In this document: positions 55,587-62,809 of the stretch, in pieces | Layout: the number at the start of each line of letters is the position of its first letter | Numbering within the stretch: position 1 is the stretch's first letter | From: Roseimaritima ulvae | GTDB lineage: Bacteria > Planctomycetota > Planctomycetia > Pirellulales > Pirellulaceae | Length of the DNA stretch: 64,000 nt | Direction of reading: 5' to 3' | Assembly (NCBI RefSeq): GCF_008065135.1 | Contig: NZ_CP042914.1 | Span: 4,383,404 to 4,447,403 of the forward strand | Translations under genes and position numbers: made by a program | Notes under the pieces: generated by a model | The model's input: the letters and a program-made list of their open reading frames with translations, nothing else | What the model was told of the DNA's origin: nothing | Database searches by the model: none

Positions 55587-55610
55587 GTAGCTACGCTCGC
55601 CAGAGCGTGG
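55587..55610 (+). repeat. GTAG-hairpin REP element after gdhA
   Basis: GCCA-loop class, arms CTACGCTC and GAGCGTGG, identical to the copies in the 61.9-kb array. Confidence 0.8.
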
Positions 55611-55644
55611 GGAGCGGCGTCGAACACACGGCAGGGCACCCACC

Positions 55645-55759
55645 GTAGCATGGGCCCCTGGCCCGTGTTGAGACCGCCGGAAATACCACCGTCGGCCATC
55701 CAGGCGATCGCAGCGGTTTTCGATCTGTTACTGCTACACGGGCCGGGGGCCCATGCTAC
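55645..55759. repeat. REPIN of the GGGCC class, second copy
   Basis: Plus copy 55645-55667 (arms CATGGGCC and GGCCCGTG, loop CCT) and minus copy 55737-55759 (same arms, loop CCC). The ends match 20556-20679 while the interior is unrelated. It ends directly before the sulfatase stop codon region. Confidence 0.8.
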
Positions 55760-55763
55760 GTTC

Positions 55764-57251
55764 CTACGGCAGCAAACCGTCCCGCTTGAGCAGCCTCAAC
55801 ATCTGCTCCACCCGCTGCGGATGCTCGGTGGCGATGTCGGTTTCTTCGCCGATGTCGTGATCCAAATCGTACAGCCGCCAATCCGGCTTTGCGGGTGGAG
55901 TCTGTTTGTTTCGTTTGCCGCGATATTGAACCAGCTTCCATTGCTGTTGCCTCATGCCCACCGAGGTGGCTCCTTCCGAACTAGCCCAGTACAAATATTC
56001 GTGTTCGCGTTGCTGCTCGGGCTTTCCCAACAGCGTGGGCAGATAAGAAATCCCATCGCTTGATTCGGGCGCCGCCACACCGGCGATTTCACATGCGGTG
56101 GGCAAAAAATCCCAAAACGCCGAAGGGTGAGCAGACTGCGTGCCCGGCGCAATACGTCCGGGCCAGCGAGCGATCAGCGGGACGCGAATTCCACCGTCAT
56201 GCATCGAACGTTTGTATCCCTTCAAGGGACCGTTTGAATCGAAAAACTCGTGTTTGTGTCCGCCTTCCTGATGCGGCCCGTTGTCGGAAGTGAATATGAC
56301 CAAGGTGCGTTCGTCCAACCCCAGTTCTTCCAGCAAGGCGAATAGTTTTCCGACGTCGCCATCCATCCGCGTGATCATCGCGGCGAATCCCTTTTCTGGA
56401 TCGGGCCAATCGCGATCGGCATATGGACCGTAGTCGGGAACTTCCATGCCGTCGCCCAACACACGTCCCCCTTCGTTGTTGGCGTGGGGGATCGTCCAAT
56501 GGATGTGCAGCAGGAACGGATCGTGTTGATGTTTGCGGACAAACGCCAGCGCCGCCTGAGTCATCATGTCGTGCGAATAGGTCACCCGTTCGCTGGATAC
56601 CCGACCGCGAGCCTGCGGGTTATCGCGGATCAGCACGTTCCCCGGCAGCGGCACCTGAGTTTTGTTTTCCCATAAAAACGTGGGGTAGTAATTGTGGGCA
56701 TTACTTTGGTTTAAATACCCGAACCAGTAGTCAAAGCCGTTGTGGTTGGGATGTCCCGGGTTGTCGACTTCGCTGGGCTGATCGACGTGCCCGAGCGCCC
56801 ACTTGCCGACGCCACCGGTCGCATAGCCGGCTTGTTTCAACTGCCGCGCCACGGTGGCTTCTTCGCCGCTCAGGCTGCGCGAGCGATTGCCGATCAGGCC
56901 TGTGTGTCCGACGTGTTGCCCGGTCCATAACACCAATCGCGACGGTCGGCAGACAGTATGCCCCGAGTAGTGATCGGTAAACCGAATGCCCTCGGCCGCC
57001 ATACGGTCCAGATTAGGCGTCTGGATTACTTCCTGACCGTAACACCCCAGGTCACCATAGCCCAGGTCGTCGGTCATGATGTAGATGATGTTAGGACGAG
57101 CGGCTGAATCGGCTGTTGCAGCTGAAGAATCCAGAGCATGCGTCAACAGAGCTGCAACCGCCACGATAATGAGTGTCGCGACGCGGTTTCGCGAAGGACA
57201 CCTAAACAACCAGCGGCAAGCGAACCAAGTCGAGGCAAGCAAATGAATCAT
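55764..57251 (-). CDS. Sulfatase, secreted
   Basis: A 495-residue exported protein (hydrophobic TLIIVAVAALLTHAL near residue 35). Metal-binding IIYIMTDDLGYGDLGCYG and the formylglycine motif GHTVCRPSRLVLWTG (C-x-P-S-R) identify a formylglycine-dependent sulfatase; VIFTSDNGPHQEGGH and the Asp/His-rich later motifs follow. It removes sulfate from glycans or other esters, in keeping with planctomycete degradation of sulfated algal polysaccharides. The cognate maturase is not in the window. It is a single gene; the gap 57252-57442 holds nothing recognisable. Confidence 0.9.
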   Translation of the reverse strand: MIHLLASTWFACRWLFRCPSRNRVATLIIVAVAALLTHALDSSAATADSAARPNIIYIMTDDLGYGDLGCYGQEVIQTPNLDRMAAEGIRFTDHYSGHTVCRPSRLVLWTGQHVGHTGLIGNRSRSLSGEEATVARQLKQAGYATGGVGKWALGHVDQPSEVDNPGHPNHNGFDYWFGYLNQSNAHNYYPTFLWENKTQVPLPGNVLIRDNPQARGRVSSERVTYSHDMMTQAALAFVRKHQHDPFLLHIHWTIPHANNEGGRVLGDGMEVPDYGPYADRDWPDPEKGFAAMITRMDGDVGKLFALLEELGLDERTLVIFTSDNGPHQEGGHKHEFFDSNGPLKGYKRSMHDGGIRVPLIARWPGRIAPGTQSAHPSAFWDFLPTACEIAGVAAPESSDGISYLPTLLGKPEQQREHEYLYWASSEGATSVGMRQQQWKLVQYRGKRNKQTPPAKPDWRLYDLDHDIGEETDIATEHPQRVEQMLRLLKRDGLLP

Positions 57252-57442
57252 GTTGAATCCCTGTCTATTGAATGCGGGCGAAAGGTGCTGCTGTCCAGGT
57301 CGCGATCCGTCACAGCCGGCGTTTTATATTGCTTAACAGCGGGCCGCCAATAGTTTCTGTGTTCGGCCGCTCCGAGTCAAATTGCGGCGGTAACGGGGCA
57401 TTGCAACATACGTTATCGTGTCCGTTTCCCCGACACCGACGT

Positions 57443-58033
57443 TTAAGAGGCCTGACCCCTTTTCGACTCTTGGAAGTACGCTTTGACGTTGGGACGCATC
57501 ATGAAGTACAGCAACAGGATGGGGAAAATCATCCCGATGCAACCTCCGAAGGTGCCGCCGACCATGCCGCCGATGGCCCCCGCTTTCTCCGGTCCTGGAT
57601 CCAGTTCCGGCAACATCCGCAGGGTCGGCAGCATGATCAAAAACACGTTGACGATCAGCCCAAGAAATCCCGAAATGATTGAGTAGACCGCGTATCCGAT
57701 CGACAGCGTCCGCCCCCATCCTTTGCCCTGCAGCAACCCGATCCCGCCGGCAATCAGCGCCACGGTGGCGATGAAGCCCAACGGGATCGTGATGTACATG
57801 AAAATCCGATAGGCGTCATTCTGCATTAGTTGCGTCGCCGGCAATTCATTGCCCGGCGGCGTGGGTATGAAGAACGCGGCAAACGCGGCGGCCAGCCCGC
57901 AAAGCCCCAGCAATCCTAAAATGATATTGAGGATCCCAAACACCGTGATTGAAGTCGGTTTGACTTCAGCCGGCGGCAACGCGCCCGGCGGCAAGGGTTG
58001 AGACTGATAGGGATTGGGGGGCATTTGGCTCAT
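57443..58033 (-). CDS. Proline-rich four-helix membrane protein, unknown
   Basis: A 196-residue protein. The N-terminal 25 residues are Pro/Gln-rich (SQMPPNPYQSQPLPPGALPP). Four hydrophobic segments follow (TVFGILNIILGLLGLCGLAAAFAAFF, RIFMYITIPLGFIATVALIAGGIGLL, IGYAVYSIISGFLGLIVNVFLIML, GGTFGGCIGMIFPILLLYFMM). It overlaps the ActP-like gene by 4 nt (ATGA), so it is translated from the same message, but it has no recognised role in transport. Confidence 0.6.
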   Translation of the reverse strand: MSQMPPNPYQSQPLPPGALPPAEVKPTSITVFGILNIILGLLGLCGLAAAFAAFFIPTPPGNELPATQLMQNDAYRIFMYITIPLGFIATVALIAGGIGLLQGKGWGRTLSIGYAVYSIISGFLGLIVNVFLIMLPTLRMLPELDPGPEKAGAIGGMVGGTFGGCIGMIFPILLLYFMMRPNVKAYFQESKRGQAS

Positions 58034-59985
58034 GCTTGGGCTTCCACTGCGGGTGTTGAGGAACCGGTCAACTTCGAAACCACTACCAGGGTGATGAACG
58101 CCAAGGGGATCGTCACGATCCCGGGCTGCGTAAACGGTGCGATCGCCAGTTCCGGGTCCAGGCCGTAAACCTGTTTGTAGGTGTCGCTGCTGAGCAGGAT
58201 CCAGCCCAGCGAGCTGACCATGCCCACGATCACACTGCTGATCACGCCCTGCCGCGTGGTTCCCTTCCAGAACAACAACATCACCAAGGCCGGCAAGTTA
58301 GCACTGGCCGCGACGCTGAACGCCCAGCCCACCAAATAGCTGACGTTCATTTTTTGGAACAAGATTCCCAGCACGATCGCGATCGCTCCCACAATCACAG
58401 CGGCGATTTTGGCGATCCGCACCTGCTGTTCGTCGTTCATCTTCCAGCCCAGATAACCGCTCAACAAGTCATGCGCGACCGCGCCGCTGGAGGCCAGAAT
58501 CAAACCGCTGACGGTGCCCAGCACGGTCGTAAAGGCGATCGCGGAAATGATGGCGAATAGCAATTGACTGATGCTGCGCGCCAGCAACGGTGCCGCCATG
58601 TTGTTGGACTGCACATCCAACGCCCCGCTGGTCATCGCTCCCAACCCCAGGTACAGCGTCAACACGTAGAAGAACCCGATGCTGGCGATGCCCACAATCG
58701 TGCTTTTTCGCGCCGCCGCGCCGTCCTTGACCGTGTAGTAGCGAATCAGAATGTGCGGCAGCGACGCGGTCCCGCAGAACAATGCCAACATCAACGATAG
58801 GAAGTTAATGCGGTCGCGAATCAATTTGCTGGGGTCCTCGGTCGATTCACCACGGATACCGGCAAACTTAGGATGCTCGCCCGGTCGCAACACGCGGCTG
58901 CCGTCGGTTGGTTTTTGGTAATACACGGTCGTCAAACTGCCGTCGCCGTGCCGCACCGTCCAGTCGCCCCACAACACGACTTCGCTGTCATGCAGAGTGT
59001 TGAAAAATTCTAGTGGACCAAGAGGCCCGGTTTCGGTTTCGTCATTGGGGAGGCGGCTGATGTGTCCCACCGGGTGCAACACTCGCTGGCCTTCTTCCTC
59101 GCCCAGTGGCAAGCCGCCGATCAACGTTTCTCCGTCGCGTTTGGTCACCGATTGGGCTTCGCGGAGCATAACTCCCTGTTCGGTTTCGACGAGGCTAAAG
59201 GTCGTGTAGCCGCCACCTTCATCCGCCAGCCGAAGCAGCGAATGTTCCTCCCAGCCATCGTCGGCCGGCAACACCGTACGTCCGTCAATCAAAGGCCCCT
59301 TCAGCTGTTCGGCAGTTAGCGGCCCAAGCGTTTGTAGGGCATAACCATCGATGCCGCCGGGTTCAACCTTAAAGCCGCGTGACAACACCATCACGGTCAG
59401 CACCAGACTAAAGATCACCAGCAGTGAACCTTTCAGGAACTGCACCCAAGTCGTGGAAACCATGCCGGCGGTAATCACGATCACGATCACCACGGCGCCC
59501 ACCATCACCACGCCCACCCAGTAGGGCAGCCCCATCAAGGGCTGGATCAGCGTGCCCGCTCCAACCATCTGCGGGATCAGATAAAAGATGCTAACGGCCA
59601 AGGTACTGATGCCGGCAGCCAACTTGATGCCCGGCGAATTGAATTTGCTATCCAGGGCATCGGCAAACGTAAATTTGCCCAGCCGCTTCATCGGTTCGGC
59701 GATCACGAACAACGCCACGATCCAACCGGCCAGATACCCGATCGAATACAGAAACCCATCGTAACCATAAGCGGCGATCATCCCGCAGATGCCCAGGAAC
59801 GATGCGGCCGACAGATAGTCTCCGGCAAAGGCGATGCCGTTGACCGCCCAGGGGATCTGACCATGAGCGGCAAAGAATCCAGCCGACGAAGTGGCTTTGC
59901 GGCCCAGGTAAAAACTCAGCCCCACGGTGCCCAGCACAAACGCCAAAAAGATACCGACGGTGACGGGGGAAAAATCGTAAATCAT
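58030..59985 (-). CDS. Sodium:solute symporter, ActP-like (large VC_2705-type subfamily)
   Basis: A 651-residue transporter with SSS-family helices: FFAAHGQIPWAVNGIAFAGDYLSAASFLGICGMIAAYGYDG, GLPYWVGVVMVGAVVIVIVITAGMVSTTWVQFLKGSLL and VAASANLPALVMLLFW. Between about residues 207 and 395 is a roughly 190-residue hydrophilic insert (KVEPGGIDGYALQTLGPL to FAGIRGESTEDPSKLI), as in the long-form VC_2705 subfamily. The substrate is probably acetate or a related short-chain acid. It overlaps DUF485 upstream and the membrane protein downstream by 4 nt each. Confidence 0.85.
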   Translation of the reverse strand: MIYDFSPVTVGIFLAFVLGTVGLSFYLGRKATSSAGFFAAHGQIPWAVNGIAFAGDYLSAASFLGICGMIAAYGYDGFLYSIGYLAGWIVALFVIAEPMKRLGKFTFADALDSKFNSPGIKLAAGISTLAVSIFYLIPQMVGAGTLIQPLMGLPYWVGVVMVGAVVIVIVITAGMVSTTWVQFLKGSLLVIFSLVLTVMVLSRGFKVEPGGIDGYALQTLGPLTAEQLKGPLIDGRTVLPADDGWEEHSLLRLADEGGGYTTFSLVETEQGVMLREAQSVTKRDGETLIGGLPLGEEEGQRVLHPVGHISRLPNDETETGPLGPLEFFNTLHDSEVVLWGDWTVRHGDGSLTTVYYQKPTDGSRVLRPGEHPKFAGIRGESTEDPSKLIRDRINFLSLMLALFCGTASLPHILIRYYTVKDGAAARKSTIVGIASIGFFYVLTLYLGLGAMTSGALDVQSNNMAAPLLARSISQLLFAIISAIAFTTVLGTVSGLILASSGAVAHDLLSGYLGWKMNDEQQVRIAKIAAVIVGAIAIVLGILFQKMNVSYLVGWAFSVAASANLPALVMLLFWKGTTRQGVISSVIVGMVSSLGWILLSSDTYKQVYGLDPELAIAPFTQPGIVTIPLAFITLVVVSKLTGSSTPAVEAQA

Positions 59986-60269
59986 TCTTGCTTTCCTCCC
60001 ACTGCCGTGCCGTCCGCGTTGCGTACCGAAGCGTCCGTATCGTTATCTTGCCGGCACATCACGCCGTACAACATCGCCAACACCAACGCCGCGATGATCA
60101 GCCCGAAACCGTACAGGATGGCCAAATTCAGTCCGCCCATCGGCCGTCGTTCCATGACCGCGGGCGCGAACGCGCAGAGCAGCATAAATCCTACGTACAG
60201 CAGCAAATAGATCGCGAATAAACGCAACCCTATTCGCTGGTTGTACTGGCGGTTTTCCATATCAGACAT
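59982..60269 (-). CDS. DUF485-like membrane protein
   Basis: About 95 residues from the ATG at 60269. Two membrane helices (GLRLFAIYLLLYVGFMLLCAFAP and LNLAILYGFGLIIAALVLAMLYGVMC) match the DUF485/YjcH-like companion usually encoded before ActP-type symporters. It overlaps the symporter start by 4 nt. It is the first gene of the three-gene operon. Confidence 0.75.
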   Translation of the reverse strand: MSDMENRQYNQRIGLRLFAIYLLLYVGFMLLCAFAPAVMERRPMGGLNLAILYGFGLIIAALVLAMLYGVMCRQDNDTDASVRNADGTAVGGKQE

Positions 60270-60378
60270 ATTTGCTTCACTCGAATAGAGTATAGTTGCG
60301 AGCCGATTTTGACGCTTTGGCGATTCCTCGCTAGGCAAGAGTGTAGCGTGTAAACGCTCGACCGTTTATCCTCGCCCT

Positions 60379-61422
60379 ATGTCTACCTCCCACCGATACG
60401 AACGACAGAGCCGGTTTGCGCCGATTGGCGAAGCTGGGCAGCGACGTTTGGCCGATGCGCACGTTGCGATCCTGGGCTGTGGCGCCTTGGGTAGCGTGGC
60501 CGCCGAGATCCTGGCCCGAGCCGGCGTGGGCACGCTGACCTTGATCGACCGCGACACGGTTGAATGGTCCAACCTGCAGCGGCAATCATTGTATATCGAA
60601 GATGACGCGGTGGCTGGGCGAGCCAAAGCGGACGCGGCCTGCCAGCGGCTGCAGCAAATCAATTCCACGATCCAGATCATTCCTCAAGTGGTCGACGTGA
60701 CGGCGGAGAACATCGCGGAGCTGTTGTCACCGGTCGATCTGGCCCTCGACGGTACGGATAATTTTGGCACCCGCTTTCTGCTGAACGACTACTCGCTGGA
60801 ACGCTCGCTGCCCTGGGTGCATGGCGGCTGCGTGGGCGCGACCGGTCAAGTCGCCATGTTCAGCGGCCTGGGGCAACCCTGCTTTCGATGTCTGGTGCCC
60901 TCGCCGCCGGATCCGGCTTCGGTGCAAACCTGTGATACCGCCGGCGTCGTCGGCGCCGCGACGCACACCATCGCCAGCCTGGAAGCCATGCAAGCGATCC
61001 GCTACCTGACCGCCGCCACGGCGCCGCCGATTGCCGCCGAAGTGTTATCGCTGGACCTCTGGCAACAACGCGTGCGGACGATCAAAATCCCACCGGTTCG
61101 CTGTGCGGCATGCAGCCTTGGGCATCGCGATTTTCTGCACGGCCAAATGGCGGCGGCGGCCGATCGCAGCGCCGTGTTGTGCGGCCGCAATGCCGTCCAG
61201 GTTCACGCTCCCGAGCAAGCCGCGAGCACGCGTTTGGACTTGGCTGCCGTAGCCGCACGTTGGCAAGACATCGGCAGTGTGGATGAGAATGCATTTTTTG
61301 TTCGCCTGCATCTGGAAGACGAACAATCGCTGACATTGTTTCGCGACGGCCGAGCGGTGATCGGGGGCACCGAAGACCTGGCCCTCGCGCGTTCTTTGTA
61401 CGCCCGATATGTAGGAGGCTGA
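60379..61422 (+). CDS. E1-like adenylyltransferase of the MoeB/ThiF/HesA family
   Basis: A 347-residue enzyme. ATP-binding ILGCGALGSVAAEILARAGVGTLTLIDRDTVEWSNLQRQ with the Asp/Arg residues, then ALDGTDNFGTRFLLNDY and two zinc CxxC pairs (CFRC and CAAC). The C-terminal 90 residues include the conserved LTLFRDGRAVIGGTEDLALARSLYARYVG extension. It should adenylate the C-terminus of a ubiquitin-like sulfur carrier such as MoaD or ThiS. moaC follows after 4 nt, which favours a molybdopterin role; the sulfur carrier is not in the window. Confidence 0.87.
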   Translation: MSTSHRYERQSRFAPIGEAGQRRLADAHVAILGCGALGSVAAEILARAGVGTLTLIDRDTVEWSNLQRQSLYIEDDAVAGRAKADAACQRLQQINSTIQIIPQVVDVTAENIAELLSPVDLALDGTDNFGTRFLLNDYSLERSLPWVHGGCVGATGQVAMFSGLGQPCFRCLVPSPPDPASVQTCDTAGVVGAATHTIASLEAMQAIRYLTAATAPPIAAEVLSLDLWQQRVRTIKIPPVRCAACSLGHRDFLHGQMAAAADRSAVLCGRNAVQVHAPEQAASTRLDLAAVAARWQDIGSVDENAFFVRLHLEDEQSLTLFRDGRAVIGGTEDLALARSLYARYVGG

Positions 61423-61426
61423 GGCG

Positions 61427-61909
61427 ATGGTGTCGAGCCACTTTGATTCCGACGGCGCAGCACGCATGGTCGACGTAAGCCAGAAAGCGATCACGGTGCG
61501 AACCGCCACGGCACAAACCGTGGTTCGCATGCAAGCCGCCACACTGCAGATGATCGCCGAGGGAAGTCACAAGAAAGGAGACGTGCTGGCGGTGGCTCGC
61601 TTGGCCGCGATCATGGCTACCAAACAAACGCAACAGCTGATTCCGTTGTGCCACGCGATTCCCATCGAAGCGGTCGACGTGGCCTTCAGCGATTGCCTGG
61701 ACACGAACTCCGGCGAAGGCCTGCTCGATTGCCGCGTGACGGTTCGTACCACGGCCAAGACGGGCGTGGAAATGGAAGCCATGACGGCAGCCACCATCGC
61801 CGGGCTGACGGTTTACGACATGTGCAAATCGGTCGACCGCGGCATGCAGTTAGAAACGGTCCGCCTGATTGAAAAATCCGGCGGCCAAAGCGGCGACTTT
61901 CGCGCGTAG
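61427..61909 (+). CDS. moaC: Cyclic pyranopterin monophosphate synthase
   Basis: A 160-residue enzyme that, after MoaA, converts the GTP-derived intermediate to cPMP in molybdenum cofactor synthesis. Motifs: ARMVDVSQKAITVRTATA, KKGDVLAVARLAAIMATKQTQQLIPLCHAIPI and TTAKTGVEMEAMTAATIAGLTVYDMCKSVDRGM with the catalytic Lys in the DMCK region. The stop TAG at 61907-61909 is part of the first GTAG of the repeat array. It is 4 nt after the E1-like gene, so they form an operon. Confidence 0.95.
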   Translation: MVSSHFDSDGAARMVDVSQKAITVRTATAQTVVRMQAATLQMIAEGSHKKGDVLAVARLAAIMATKQTQQLIPLCHAIPIEAVDVAFSDCLDTNSGEGLLDCRVTVRTTAKTGVEMEAMTAATIAGLTVYDMCKSVDRGMQLETVRLIEKSGGQSGDFRA

Positions 61910-62770
61910 CTACGCTCGCCAGAGCGTGGGAAGCGGAGCCGGACGTACGACAGCGCAACCACCGTCTGGCGACGGTAGCTACCGATGCGCTCCGTAGCTA
62001 CGCTCGCCAGAGCGTGGGGACCGACGGCGGACGTACGGCAGCGCAACCACCGTCTGGCGACGGTAGCTACGATGCGCTCCGTAGCTACGCTCGCCAGAGC
62101 GTAGGGACCGGCGCCGCACGTACGGCAGCGCAACCACCGTCTGGCGACGGTAGCTACCGATGCGCTCCGTAGCTACGCTCGCCAGAGCGTGGGGACCGGC
62201 GCCGGACGTACGGCAGCGCAACCACCGTCTGGCGACGGTAGCTACGATGCGCTCCGTAGCTACGCTCGCCAGAGCGTGGAGACCGGCGCCGGACGAATGG
62301 CAGCGCACCCACCGTCTGGCGACGGTAGCTACCGATGCGCTCCGTAGCTACGCTCGCCAGAGCGTGGGGACCGGCGCCGGACGTACGGCAGCGCACCCAC
62401 CGTCTGGCGACGGTAGCTACCGATGCGCTCCGTAGCTACGCTCGCCAGAGCGTGGGGACCGGCGCCGGACGTACGGCAGCGCAACCACCGTCTGGCGACG
62501 GTAGCTACGATGCGCTCCGTAGCTACGCTCGCCAGAGCGTGGAGACCGGCGCCGGACGAATGGCAGCGCACCCACCGTCTGGCGACGGTAGCTACCGATG
62601 CGCTCCGTAGCTACGCTCGCCAGAGCGTGGGGACCGGCGGCGGACGTACGGCAGCGTAACCACCGTCTGGCGACGGTAGCTACGATGCGCTCTGTAGCTA
62701 CGCTCGCCAGAGCGTGGAGACCGGCGCCGGACGAATGACAGCGCAACCACCGTCTGGCGACGGTAGCTAC
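61906..62770. repeat. Ten-unit tandem array of inverted REP pairs
   Basis: Ten GTAG elements on the plus strand begin at 61906, 61994, 62081, 62169, 62256, 62344, 62432, 62519, 62607 and 62694 (period 87-88 bp). Each is followed by a minus-strand partner. Plus copies have arms CTACGCTC/GAGCGTGG, minus copies CTACCGTC/GACGGTGG; both have the loop GCCA. Spacers between them are near-identical too. The array lies between two convergent genes (moaC and the last oxidoreductase), where hairpins could end transcription from both sides. Confidence 0.9.
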
Positions 62771-62809
62771 CGATGCGCTCGCCCCTTCGGGAAATGCGTC
62801 AGGCTGACG

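Noticed and set aside
62154-62746. Overlapping repeat-rich open frames within the tandem array on both strands
   Set aside because: The translated repeats come from the 87-88-bp units; frames shift where the unit is 88 bp. There is no start context, and conservation is at the DNA hairpin level.
61906-62770. CRISPR array
   Set aside because: Regular spacing is present, but the spacers are near-identical, the repeats are inverted pairs, and no cas gene is present.
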